In this document: piece after piece, positions 53,148 to 64,000 of the stretch
Position numbering within the stretch: position 1 is the stretch's first letter
How the letters are laid out: each line of letters begins with the position of its first letter
Assembly (NCBI GenBank): GCA_964394665.1
Contig: CAYMYN010000003.1
Span: 186,001 to 250,000 of the forward strand
From: CAYMYN01 sp964394665
GTDB taxonomy: Bacteria > Planctomycetota > UBA1135 > GCA-002686595
Direction: 5' to 3'
DNA length: 64,000 bases
Program-made: the position numbers and the translations under genes
Notes under the pieces: model-generated
Seen by the model: only the letters and a program-made list of their open reading frames with translations
The model's database searches: none
What the model was told of the DNA's origin: nothing

Positions 53148-54377
53148 TTGAACCCCACCTTCGTCTGGATCGTGTTCGGTCTGGTGTACCTGGGCATGTT
53201 GCTGGGGCGCCTGCCGGGCTTGGCGCTCGATCGCACGGGTGTCGCGCTGCTGGGCGCGATCGCGCTCGTGGCGGGCGGCACGCTCGAGCTCGACGAGGCC
53301 TGGGCCGCGATCGACGTGTCGACCCTGGCGCTGCTCTTCGGGTTGATGGTGATCTCGGCGCAGCTACGCCTGGGCGGCTTCTACACCTTCTGCACGCGCC
53401 GCGCGGGCGCCGCGAAGCTCGGGCCGCGGGGTTTCCTGGCGCTGGTCATCGCCCTCGCGGGCGGGCTCTCGGCCCTGCTCGCGAACGACGTCGTGTGTCT
53501 GGCGATGACGCCCGTGCTGATCGACGTGTGCGCGCGACGACGGCTCGATCCGGTGCCGTATCTCCTGGCCCTCGCCTGCGCCTCGAACGTCGGCTCGGCG
53601 GCGACCCTGATCGGCAACCCGCAGAACATCCTGATCGGCGAGGTGCTGGGACTCCCGTTCGGCGGTTACCTCGTGCAGGCCGGCGTGCCGGCGCTGCTCG
53701 GGCTGGCGGCCACCTGGGCGCTCTTGGCCGGTCTCTATCGGGGCCGGCTCGAGCGCGCGCCCGAACGTTGGACCGCCCAGGAGGACGTGCCCTTCGACCG
53801 CTGGCAGAGCGCGAAGGCGTTGGTGGTGCTCGTCGTGCTCGTGGCGTTGCTCGTCGAGGGCAGCCTGCCGCGCGCAGTGACGGCCCTCGCCGCGGGGGGC
53901 GTGCTGCTGCTCAGCCGGCGCAGCGCCTCGCGGCAGAACCTGGCCCTGGTCGACTGGCAGCTCTTGCTGCTCTTCATGGGCCTGTTCGTCGTGCACCGCG
54001 CGGTGGAGGGGACCGGCGCGGTCGAACGCGGCGTGGCCGCCCTGGCCGAGCGCGGCGTGGCCCTCGGCGATCCCCTGTGGCTCTTCCTCGTCTCGGTGCC
54101 GCTCTCGAACCTGGTCTCCAACGTGCCGGCGGTGATGCTGCTGCTGCCCGCCGCCGCCGATCCGGCCGCGCCCGTGTCAGCCGGCCCGGCCCTGGCGCTG
54201 GCGAGCACCCTGGCCGGGAACCTGTTCCTGGTCGGCAGCATCGCCAACCTGATCGTGGTCGATCTGGCGGCGCGCTCGGGCGTGCGCATCGACTGGCGCC
54301 AGCACGCGCGGGTGGGCGTGCCGGTCGCGCTCGTCACCCTGGCGATCGCCGGGGCCTGGCTGCTGGCGATCGGCTGA
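53148..54377 (+). CDS. ArsB/NhaD-type anion or Na+/H+ permease
   Basis: The 409-residue protein has 10-11 membrane segments in two pseudo-symmetric halves. Signatures of the ion-transporter superfamily are SALLANDVVCLAMTPVLI (first half), ASNVGSAATLIGNPQNILIG (the conserved GNPQN region) and SNLVSNVPAVMLLLPAA (second half). It is shorter than typical SLC13 carriers. The substrate (arsenite, dicarboxylate, sulfate, Na+) cannot be fixed; no arsC or arsenic gene is nearby. TTG 53148 is used because no ATG or GTG opens the frame. Confidence 0.88.
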   Translation: MNPTFVWIVFGLVYLGMLLGRLPGLALDRTGVALLGAIALVAGGTLELDEAWAAIDVSTLALLFGLMVISAQLRLGGFYTFCTRRAGAAKLGPRGFLALVIALAGGLSALLANDVVCLAMTPVLIDVCARRRLDPVPYLLALACASNVGSAATLIGNPQNILIGEVLGLPFGGYLVQAGVPALLGLAATWALLAGLYRGRLERAPERWTAQEDVPFDRWQSAKALVVLVVLVALLVEGSLPRAVTALAAGGVLLLSRRSASRQNLALVDWQLLLLFMGLFVVHRAVEGTGAVERGVAALAERGVALGDPLWLFLVSVPLSNLVSNVPAVMLLLPAAADPAAPVSAGPALALASTLAGNLFLVGSIANLIVVDLAARSGVRIDWRQHARVGVPVALVTLAIAGAWLLAIG

Positions 54378-54386
54378 AGCCGCGGG

Positions 54387-54986
54387 TCACGGCTCGAGCT
54401 GCACGTCCCAGTACCGATCGCTGACGAAGCGCTCCCAGGATTGGCGCACGCGCCCGATGGGGGCTTCGAGGGCCGGCGACCAGCGCGGAGCGCGCGGCTC
54501 GCTGCGCGGGAGCATGCCGACCTCCTCGGGCAGGCGGTTCGCCTTGCGGCGGTTGCAGAGCATGCAGGCGAGCACGCAGTTCTCCCAGGTGCTCTTGCCG
54601 CCGCGCGAGCGCGGGATCACGTGGTCGATCGAGAGCTCCGAGCTGCCCGGCCGCCGGCCGCAGTACTGGCAGGTGTTGTGGTCGCGGCGGTAGAGGTTGC
54701 GGCGCGTGAAGGTGACCTTTTGCGCCGGCAGGCCGTTGAAGCGCGTGAGCACGATCACCTCGGGCACGCGGATGCGCAGGCTGACGGTCCGGATGCAGGG
54801 CTCGTCGGGCTCCACCGCCAGGTCGGACCAGGAGGCGAAGTCGTGCACCTCGTAGGTCTCGGGCCGAATGACGTGGGCGGCGCCGGAGAAGACGAGCCCG
54901 AGCGCGTGTCGCACGCTGGTCGTGGCGATGGCGGCCCAGGAGCGATTGAGGACCAGGGCCTGCTGCGACAACACACTTGGGTGCAT
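54387..54986 (-). CDS. HNH endonuclease domain protein
   Basis: The 199-residue protein starts at ATG 54986. The HNH motif is RDHNTCQYCGRRPGSSE, SIDHVIPRSRGGKSTWENCV and CMLCNRRKANR, with four zinc Cys and the central His. The N-terminal half (VLNRSWAAIATTSVRHALGL) is the conserved head of a widespread bacterial HNH family whose cellular role is not established. TATAGT at 55098-55103 would give a 100-nt leader. It is convergent with the permease. Confidence 0.9.
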   Translation of the reverse strand: MHPSVLSQQALVLNRSWAAIATTSVRHALGLVFSGAAHVIRPETYEVHDFASWSDLAVEPDEPCIRTVSLRIRVPEVIVLTRFNGLPAQKVTFTRRNLYRRDHNTCQYCGRRPGSSELSIDHVIPRSRGGKSTWENCVLACMLCNRRKANRLPEEVGMLPRSEPRAPRWSPALEAPIGRVRQSWERFVSDRYWDVQLEP

Positions 54987-55190
54987 GGGGTCTCCGTCCG
55001 CGGGGGACACGGCGAGGGGGTCGAGGGAGCTGTCCCGGCCCCTCGCGGCGCCCGCGGACGGGTCCCAGCATGGAGCCCATCGGGCGTCGTTCCAAAGGAC
55101 TATAGCCGAGGATCGGAACTCCGGCCGGGACGCCGCGGGCGGGACCGCGCGGCCTTCACCGCACGCTCCCGCGGCCTTCACCGGGTTCCT

Positions 55191-58100
55191 TCAGCCGCCG
55201 TCCCCGGTCGATGGGTCGGTCCCGCGCGGCACGGGGGGCAGGTCGCGGGCCGGACGGCCGTGATCGCGATGCGTGTCGAGCCAGTGGCGCAGGGCGGGCG
55301 GGAGCTCGGTCTCGACGCCGAAGAAGGTCTCGACGGATCGCAGCGCGCCGACCGAGTCGACGAACGAGAGCCAGGAGCGCGCGGCGCCCTCGGCCTCGCC
55401 CGGGAGCGCGGGACGCTCGATCCAGCGCACCTCGCGTCCGAGGGCGGCGGCGAGCTCCTTCCGCAGCGCATCGGCGCCGGGCGCCGGGATCCCGGGCGGA
55501 GCCGCGATCACCAGCGGTTGGGTGGCGCCGTCGCGCCGCAGGAGCTCGACCAGGCGCCGCGCGTGGCTCTCGGCGCGCGCCAGCAGCGCGTCGGGATCGG
55601 GCCCCTCGCCCTCCTCGGTGTGGGGCACGCCGAGCCAGAGCAACAACGCGCCGGTCGTGGCGGGCGAGAGGCCGCGCACCGTGTGGTTGGCGAGGGAGTG
55701 GAAGGCGGCCGCCGCGTCCCGCTCGAGGTCGAGGCGCACGACGCCCCGCGCCGCGGCCCGATCGAGGGCCAGGCTGCGCTCGAGGCGCTGGAGCGTGAGC
55801 TCGGAGACCTCGAAGGCGCCGAAGCCGCTGGCGAAGCCGACGTGCCCCTCGATGGGCGCGCCGTCCGCGGTGTGGTAGGTGCCGACGCGCCGGCCGTCGA
55901 TGGCGACGTGCAGCGTGCCGCCGTCGACCACCAGCTCGAGGCGGAAGGCCGAGGTCGGCGCCGGGAACTCGTGCTGTCCGCCCGGTCGCGCGCCGGGCAG
56001 GGCACCCTCGCGTTCGTACAAGCCGCCGAGGTTCCAGGCCACCGACTCGAGGGCCGCGGCCTCCTCCTTCTCGCCGATCGAGTAGAGGAAGTCGCCCGCG
56101 CTGAACGAGAGGCGCACGTTGCGATCGCGGCGTCCATGGCCGAGCACGAGCGCGCCGCTGGCGAACGAGGTCGTGAAGCGCACGCGACAGCGCAGGCGGT
56201 AGGCTCCCGCATCGACCCAGGCGCGGGAGCGCGCGAAGGCGTCCCGTTGGTGGGCGCGCGGATCGAGGCTGCCGGTGGCCTCCCGCGGTCGCGAGCGACC
56301 GACGTGCAGTCGGCCGTGCTCGTCGACGAACCACAGGCCGCTGACGCGCCGCTCCTCGTAGCCGGTGAGCCCGTCCTCCTCGTACCCCAGGTCTCCGAGC
56401 GGGCGCGCGGGCGGATCGACGCGCAGCAGCTCGGGCTCGGGGGACGCCGGCGCGCCCGCGATCGGCGCCAGGCCGAGCCGCGCGCCGAGGGCGTCGCGTT
56501 CGGCGGCGAGCAGCGCCCCGGCCCAGCCGCCCACCTCGCGCGCGGCCGCGGCCAAGGCGTCGAAGTAGGCCTGCGTGCGCGGCAAGGAGCGCGCGAGCCC
56601 CGTCGGCGCGGCCTCGACCGCGTGGGGAGCGAGCTCGCGACGCAGCGCCCAGGCCGCGTCTTGCTTGCCGAGCGCCTCGAGCAGCAGCACCAGCGGTCCC
56701 TCGACGCGCGGCGAGCGGCCGTCGACCGCGAGACCCCATAGGTGCGCGCGCAGGGCTTCTTCCCGCTCGCCGAGCTCCGCGAGCAACTCGCCCGCCAACC
56801 GCGCCTGCCCCTCGCCGAACCAGGGTTCGGCGCGCTGGCGCGACCAGACCCAGGTGGGTTCGTCGTAGACGTAGGCGTCGCCCCGCTGGCGCGGCAATTC
56901 CTGGGTGTAGCGCTCGCTCCAGGGCTTGGGATCGCGCCAGTAGAAGCCCGAGAGGAAGGTGCCGAAGGCGGCGGCGAAGTCCTCGAGGCTCGCGGGCCGG
57001 CCGTCCTTGCCGTCGCAGAAGGATTCGACGAACCAGGCTCTCGGATCGGCGCCGCGCGTGCGGCAGCCCTGCATGTAGCGCACCAGGTTCGGCGCGAAGG
57101 GGCGCCGGCCGTCGCGCTCCTCGGTGGCGAGGTAGAGGTACAGCGCGTAACCAGCGACGTAATTGTCGCGGTAGTCCTCGATCCGGCCCTCGAGCAGCTC
57201 GGTGAGTTTGTCGAGGTTGCCGTAGCCCTTGATCCAGGCGCCCTGCAGGCTGCCGAACTGGGCGTAGAGCGGCACGAACTCTCGGTCGGTGGAGTGCGCG
57301 TAGGAGGCGCCGGTCCACACGGCCTTGCCCTCGGTCAGCCACGCGGGTTGGCCCGGGAACAGCGCGCCGTCGAAGCGGTGGGTGAGCTCGTGGGTCAGGA
57401 GCCGCCCCAGGCCCTCGATCGTGCCGCACGAGAAGCGCACGGTCGTCGTGTCGCCGCTTTGGAAACCGCCCGCCCACCAGAACGGCGAACCTTCGGCCTC
57501 GAGCCCGCTCGCTTCGGGCACGACGCGCACCAGTCCCGGCTTGCCGACGAACGGGTCCTGGCCGTACCAGGCGGCGAGGCGCTCGTGGTGGTCCTCGACC
57601 GTCTCGGCCACGCCCAGCAACGTCTGGTGCCCGCAGTCGGTCTCGACGCGATACCAGCCGCGCGGCGAGAGCGCCACGCCGGGCCGCGCGAACGAGTCGT
57701 GCCGGCGCGTGAAGGCCTCGCCCTCCTCGCGCAGGAGCATCGCCAATTCGTCGACCGTCCAGGGCTTGGCGGCCGCCGCGACCCGTTCGCGCGCGCGCGC
57801 GAGCAGGGCCGCGGCCTGCGCGGCGAGCCCGTCCACCCCGCGCGGCGGCGGCCCCTCGAGGTCCTTGAAGCGCGCCTGCACGCCGAGGCCGTGCAGGATG
57901 CGCGCGGCGCGCAGCGCATCACCGGGTTGGTTGCCCGACAACGCCCGTTTCGCGTTGCGATCGAGCGCGCGCACCACGGACCGCGCGTCGTCGGGTTCGA
58001 CCGGCAGCGTCGGCGAGAGGCGCGGCGCGAGTTCGCGTTCGAGGGCCGGCGCGCCCTCGCACACCGCGCGCGCGGCGCGGCGCGCCCAGAGCGCCACGAG

Positions 58101-58547
58101 GCGTTCCTCGGGCTGGCGCGCGGCGCGTTGCTCGCGCCGTTGGGCAAAATCGGCCAACTCGCGCGCCGCCGCGACGCGCGCGCTCGCGAGCCCCTCGAGC
58201 CTCCGTCGCAGCCCCGCGTCGAGCTCGCGCCCCGCCGCCGGCCAGGCGACCGCGCCCGCCGCGTCGCACAGGGCCCGCGCCGCTTCCCAGGCCGCGGCGG
58301 CCTGCGCATCCGCGTTCGCGTTCGTCGCGCGCAGGGCGAGGTCGTGGGCCCGCGGATCGGCGAGGTCGTGCCCGAGCGCCACGGCCGCATGTTCGAGCGC
58401 TTCGGCCACGCGTCCGGCCTCGAGCGCCCGGCGTCCGTACTCGAGGGGCAGCGCGCTTGGATCGACCTTTCCGGCCCCCTGTCCAAGGGCGGCCAGGACG
58501 GGGAACGAGGCCGCGAGGCACAGGGCGAGGGAGCGCGGGCGGAGCAT
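55191..58547 (-). CDS. Very large secreted HExxH (DUF1570-like) protein
   Basis: The 1118-residue protein starts at ATG 58547 with a signal peptide (SLALCLAASFPVLAALGQG); TAGAAC ends 8 nt before. Residues 30-330 are helical, TPR-like. The metallopeptidase region has LLTHELTHRFDGALFPG (zinc ligands H386 and H390, catalytic Glu387) and the third ligand in AWLTEGKAV. Around residues 770-930 is a LamG/concanavalin-like beta sandwich (YRLRCRVRFTTSFASGALVL). The last 180 residues hold an alpha/beta region ending in a disordered tail. No close function is known. Confidence 0.82.
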   Translation of the reverse strand: MLRPRSLALCLAASFPVLAALGQGAGKVDPSALPLEYGRRALEAGRVAEALEHAAVALGHDLADPRAHDLALRATNANADAQAAAAWEAARALCDAAGAVAWPAAGRELDAGLRRRLEGLASARVAAARELADFAQRREQRAARQPEERLVALWARRAARAVCEGAPALERELAPRLSPTLPVEPDDARSVVRALDRNAKRALSGNQPGDALRAARILHGLGVQARFKDLEGPPPRGVDGLAAQAAALLARARERVAAAAKPWTVDELAMLLREEGEAFTRRHDSFARPGVALSPRGWYRVETDCGHQTLLGVAETVEDHHERLAAWYGQDPFVGKPGLVRVVPEASGLEAEGSPFWWAGGFQSGDTTTVRFSCGTIEGLGRLLTHELTHRFDGALFPGQPAWLTEGKAVWTGASYAHSTDREFVPLYAQFGSLQGAWIKGYGNLDKLTELLEGRIEDYRDNYVAGYALYLYLATEERDGRRPFAPNLVRYMQGCRTRGADPRAWFVESFCDGKDGRPASLEDFAAAFGTFLSGFYWRDPKPWSERYTQELPRQRGDAYVYDEPTWVWSRQRAEPWFGEGQARLAGELLAELGEREEALRAHLWGLAVDGRSPRVEGPLVLLLEALGKQDAAWALRRELAPHAVEAAPTGLARSLPRTQAYFDALAAAAREVGGWAGALLAAERDALGARLGLAPIAGAPASPEPELLRVDPPARPLGDLGYEEDGLTGYEERRVSGLWFVDEHGRLHVGRSRPREATGSLDPRAHQRDAFARSRAWVDAGAYRLRCRVRFTTSFASGALVLGHGRRDRNVRLSFSAGDFLYSIGEKEEAAALESVAWNLGGLYEREGALPGARPGGQHEFPAPTSAFRLELVVDGGTLHVAIDGRRVGTYHTADGAPIEGHVGFASGFGAFEVSELTLQRLERSLALDRAAARGVVRLDLERDAAAAFHSLANHTVRGLSPATTGALLLWLGVPHTEEGEGPDPDALLARAESHARRLVELLRRDGATQPLVIAAPPGIPAPGADALRKELAAALGREVRWIERPALPGEAEGAARSWLSFVDSVGALRSVETFFGVETELPPALRHWLDTHRDHGRPARDLPPVPRGTDPSTGDGG

Positions 58548-58783
58548 GGGGAGACGTTCTACCGCAGTCCGCGCCGACGCGTGAGACCCCGGCCCCGCTC
58601 CGCCCTGACCTGCGCCGCCCGGCCGAAGGCGAAGCGCTGATCGAGGAGGGCCGGCGCGGCTCACTCCACGGCGGCGCGCCGGGTGCGGTGCAGGGCGAGG
58701 GTGAGCAGGGCTAGGGGGGCGAGCAGGCCAGGTACCAAGAAGCCCAGGGCGGCGGACCCATGGCCAGAGAAGACCCGTTCATA

Positions 58784-59115
58784 TTACTGCACCGAGAATC
58801 TTCCGGTCATCTCGATCCGAACGACGTACGGGAGGCACAACAACAGGAAGGCCGCCGCGAGGGAGAGCCAGGGGGCGCACCAAGCGCGTCAGTGCGCCAG
58901 GGGCGCCACGCCAGGGCTTGAGGGGGACGAGCAGCGCGAAGGGTGCTAGAAACAGGAGCCCTTCGACTCCCGCCGTCCATGGGTGGTCGCCGCGGCCGAG
59001 CCACGTGATCCGCGAGCTTGTCCAACTCCGCGCCATCAAGATGGCGCACTCCGGCACGCCAATGGGCCACTGCTTCAGCGATCGCCGCGTCCACCGTTCC
59101 ATCGTGTTGTTGCAT
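58784..59115 (-). pseudogene. Decayed small membrane protein (partner of the PadR remnant)
   Basis: On the minus strand the sense moves through three frames: MQQHDGTVDAAIAEAVAHWR with AELDKLADHV (from ATG 59115), then LGRGDHPWTAGVEGLLFLAP with FALLVPLKPWRG, then APWLSLAAAFLLLCLPYVVR with a TAA at 58784. Joined, these make a protein of about 110 residues with a permease-type prefix domain and two membrane helices. At least two frameshifts break it. Confidence 0.65.
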
Positions 59116-59130
59116 GTTGCGTCTCCGGTC

Positions 59131-59370
59131 TCAGGCCGGCCCCAGTTTCCAAATGCGCTCGAGCACACCGTGCACCTCGAGCCACGCTGCCTTCTCGGCG
59201 ACCAGCGCTTTGCGCTCGCTCGCTCGCACGCAGTCGGTAGTACTTCCGCTGGCGGCCCGTGCCCGGCGCCGCTTGCCAGCCGGCAACGATCAGACCCTCA
59301 TCTTCCAGTCGATGGAGCACGGGGTACAGCATGCCCTTGCTCCACTCGAGCACCCCGCCCGAGAATCCAT
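59131..59370 (-). pseudogene. PadR-family regulator remnant, broken at a GAGC repeat
   Basis: The winged-helix part is clear: LEWSKGMLYPVLHRLEDEGL and GRQRKYYRL. The first helices expected upstream are missing. After RLRASER the frame is lost at three tandem GAGC units (gctcgctcgctc on the + strand, 59214-59227). Removing one unit restores KALVAEKAAWLEVHGVLERI and a TGA at 59131. With the membrane protein next to it this was a normal PadR/membrane-protein pair. Confidence 0.7.
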
Positions 59371-59449
59371 GCCTTGTCGATGGCGGTGCGAGCGCCGCAC
59401 CCGCGCGCTTCAGAGGAGGGCGAAGGGCCGCGACCCACCTGAGGAAGTC

Positions 59450-62103
<2,654 letters not shown>

Positions 62104-62107
<4 letters not shown>

Positions 62108-62709
62108 GGCTTCTCGAGTCGGTGTGAGAGCCAAGCGCGCGCGAAGCGCCACTCGCGCGCCACGGTACGCTCGGAGATCGAGAGTGCCGCCGCGGTCTCC
62201 TCGACGGAGAGGCCGCCGAAGTAGCGCAGCTCGACCACGTCGACTTGGCGCGGAGCGCGTGCGCGCAGCTCGTCGAGGGCTTGGTCGAGCTCGACGAGGC
62301 CGACGTCGTCCTTCCGGGTCGCGGGTTCGTCGAGCATGGACGCGAGCTCGACGCGCGCGAGCTCGCCGCCACGCTTCATGCGCCGCCGTGCGCGGGCGTG
62401 ATCGACGAGGATGTGCCGCATCGCGCGCGCCGCCGTCGCCAAGAAGTGATTGCGGTCACGGAAGTCCGCCTGCGCGCCGTCGAAGAGCTTGAGCCAGGCT
62501 TCGTGCACGAGCGCCGTCGGCTGGAGCGTGTGGTCCGCGCGCTCGCTCGCCATGGCGCGGTCGGCGAGCGCGCGCAGCTCGTCGTGGACGAGCCTGAGCA
62601 GCTTCTCGCCCTGCGCATCCCCGCCCGCAGCGGCGGCGTGCAAGAGCCGCGTCGCTTCGCCGCGGGTGCTCGGCGTGTCGCTGTCCTCGCCCACTGGCCG
62701 CACGGTCAT
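62104..62709 (-). CDS. ECF-type RNA polymerase sigma factor (TIGR02999-like)
   Basis: The 201-residue protein has region 2 (LRLVHDELRALADRAMASER, ALVHEAWLKLFDG, FLATAARAMRHILVDHAR) and region 4 (VELRYFGGLSVEETAAALSI, SERTVAREWRFARAWL). This matches the ECF group called TIGR02999, whose members lie beside Ser/Thr kinases and have no classical anti-sigma factor. TATCAT ends 6 nt before the ATG at 62709. It overlaps the kinase start by 4 bp. Confidence 0.94.
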
Positions 62710-62715
62710 GCGCTC

Positions 62716-62721
62716 ATGATA
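62716..62721 (-). promoter_or_regulatory. TANNNT -10 element (TATCAT)
   Basis: It ends 6 nt before the ATG of the sigma factor gene (62709). No Shine-Dalgarno sequence is possible in the interval. Confidence 0.5.
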
Positions 62722-62915
62722 GCGGGCGACGTGCGACGGAACAGGGAGGGGCAGCGAGGCGAGCATCGTTCCTCGAAGCGACACACGGGGCTCCTGAGCG
62801 CCAAGAAGGCCCCATTCTCCTCGAAGCACGAGAAATCGTGGCAGTCCTCGCGGTGACCCGTCGCTTGCGCCCTGTGGAGCTCGATCGCGGTGTGTGCCGC
62901 GGGGGCCCCCGAACC

Positions 62916-64000
62916 ATGCACGACCAACATGCTAGCAACGCTCTCTTCTCGCTGTGCGCACTCACGGCACTCCTCGCCACCTCCTGCTCCGGCGGAGGGG
63001 GAGGCGGCGGGAACGCCGGACCCGGGCCCGGTTCGGGGATCGACGAAGGCACGTTCAGCATCGAGGCCTTCGGCTACGAGGACACCGACCCGTCCGGGTT
63101 CCATCCGCTCGGGACCGACGGGACACAGCTGTTGTCGCGCAAGGAGCTTGCGATCTTCCTGCCCATGGAGGGCACGCAGGCGGCCGGAGGTTGGCTGCTG
63201 GACGATCCGAGCGCAGGGCATGCGCAGCTGTTCAACGCGACGGCGCTGCAGCCGGACTTGCGCCGCGTGCTCGCGGTTGCGAGCGGCGACCTCGATGGGG
63301 ACGGGCGAGAGGACATCGTGATCTGCGTCGGCGGCAGCGGTATCCCGACCCGCCTCGCGACCCTCCAGCGCACGGTGGCGGGTGGGACGCTGGTCACGAC
63401 CATCATCACGTTGTCGGCGCAGATCACGGATGCGCGCCTCGCGCTCGGCGACCTCGACGGCGACGGCCGCGACGAGATCGCGCTCGCGACGATCGAGCCC
63501 TTCGGAAGGCTGCGCGTCTTCGGCGGGCCCGACGTGAACTTCGCGCAGCTCCATAGCGCTGTCTTCTCGACAAACGTGACCGAAGCCTCCGTCTGCATGG
63601 TGCAGCTCGATGACGACGTCGAGCTCGAGCTTTGTTTCAGTGTCACAGCGGGCTTTTCCAAGTACCTGCGCCTCATCGACGACGCATCCGCTGACTTCGC
63701 GCTACTGCGCGACACCACGGATGTGGCCTCGACGGGCGGGCAGGACGCCTTCGTGCTGGGGGCCGACACCGACGGCGACGGTATCGACGAGCTCGTCGTC
63801 TGCTCGCTCCAACCCGACATCTTCGGAGAGCTCCGTGTGCGGACCTACCGATTCATCGGCGGAAACCTGATCGGTGGTGTGACGTTCACGTCGTCGCTCG
63901 ACTTCTTCATCGATGGCTTCCCGGGTGCGTGGAGCGCCGTGGCTTACGACCCGTCAGGCGATGGGCGCGAGCACGTTGCAGTGGTCTTGCCCATCAGCTC
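62916..64000 (+). CDS. Lipoprotein with FG-GAP/VCBS-type calcium loops (runs off the window)
   Basis: This open frame has no stop before the window edge: about 361 codons. It starts at ATG 62916. A lipobox (ALLATSC, Cys24) and a glycine-rich linker follow. Repeats carry the calcium-type loop D-x-D-G-D-G: GDLDGDGREDIVI, GDLDGDGRDEIAL, GADTDGDGIDELVV, and a weaker SGDGREHVAVV. It should form a beta propeller on the cell surface. No -10 element near the start was clear. Confidence 0.85.
   Translation, partial: MHDQHASNALFSLCALTALLATSCSGGGGGGGNAGPGPGSGIDEGTFSIEAFGYEDTDPSGFHPLGTDGTQLLSRKELAIFLPMEGTQAAGGWLLDDPSAGHAQLFNATALQPDLRRVLAVASGDLDGDGREDIVICVGGSGIPTRLATLQRTVAGGTLVTTIITLSAQITDARLALGDLDGDGRDEIALATIEPFGRLRVFGGPDVNFAQLHSAVFSTNVTEASVCMVQLDDDVELELCFSVTAGFSKYLRLIDDASADFALLRDTTDVASTGGQDAFVLGADTDGDGIDELVVCSLQPDIFGELRVRTYRFIGGNLIGGVTFTSSLDFFIDGFPGAWSAVAYDPSGDGREHVAVVLPIS

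Noticed and set aside
54441..56741. Long + strand open frame over the HNH and HExxH genes
   Set aside because: Shadow; the minus strand holds HNH and HELTH motifs.

Overview
This is a high-GC (roughly 70 %) bacterial chromosome segment that looks like a planctomycete (Planctomycetota). The call rests on gene content. There is an ECF sigma factor translationally coupled to a Ser/Thr kinase with a TPR tail (59450-62709). There are secreted FG-GAP and beta-propeller-like proteins, two of which share a cysteine-containing CPC-type C-terminal module (8918-10651 and 33155-34825). There are also two secreted HExxH proteins of the DUF1570/gluzincin kind and several HEAT/VWA proteins. No rRNA or tRNA was seen, so the genus cannot be named. 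Two 10-base N runs (25625-25634, 26179-26188) show a draft scaffold, and both sit in spots that look misjoined.

Layout. 1-11.2 kb: a partial AddB-like helicase-nuclease subunit, a TPR protein, a radical SAM protein, two secreted amidohydrolase-family proteins in overlapping frames, a small zinc-ribbon protein, a LOG-family nucleotidase, an FG-GAP protein and a TPR lipoprotein. 11.3-19.5 kb: a one-strand run of a ribbon-helix-helix-like protein, a sulfatase-like hydrolase, APS kinase (cysC), two large alkaline-phosphatase-superfamily membrane proteins, a second ribbon-helix-helix-like protein, an unknown membrane protein and an alarmone-type HD hydrolase. This is the best candidate here for an undescribed system. 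19.6-27.8 kb: a secreted metallopeptidase-like protein, a peroxiredoxin, a repeat-rich lipoprotein, and a FIST / rhodanese / CysQ-like operon. 28-33 kb: korAB (2-oxoacid:ferredoxin oxidoreductase), a structured tandem repeat, ilvE and an SDR. 33-43 kb: a secreted CPC-module protein, a polyferredoxin-TPR fusion, a HEAT-VWA protein, an SPFH plus ribbon-helix-helix operon with a palindrome in its promoter, a HEAT membrane protein, an SDR and a CPXCG protein. 43-54 kb: an Acg-type nitroreductase, a frameshifted pseudogene, a LytS/LytT-type two-component pair, a transglutaminase-like protein, a cupin, an ArsR-SRPBCC-DUF998 operon, an esterase, a JAMM protease and an anion permease. 54-64 kb: an HNH protein, a very large secreted HExxH protein, a decayed PadR/membrane-protein pair, the kinase/sigma pair, and a lipoprotein with calcium-type FG-GAP loops that runs off the window.

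Two patterns cut across the window. Many genes have a TANNNT -10 hexamer ending only 6-10 nt before the start codon, which points to leaderless mRNAs, and it fixes several starts. A hairpin-rich repeat of about 100 bp occurs three times; one of its ends supplies the TGA stop codon of korB and, in another copy, of the small ribbon-helix-helix gene at 39470.
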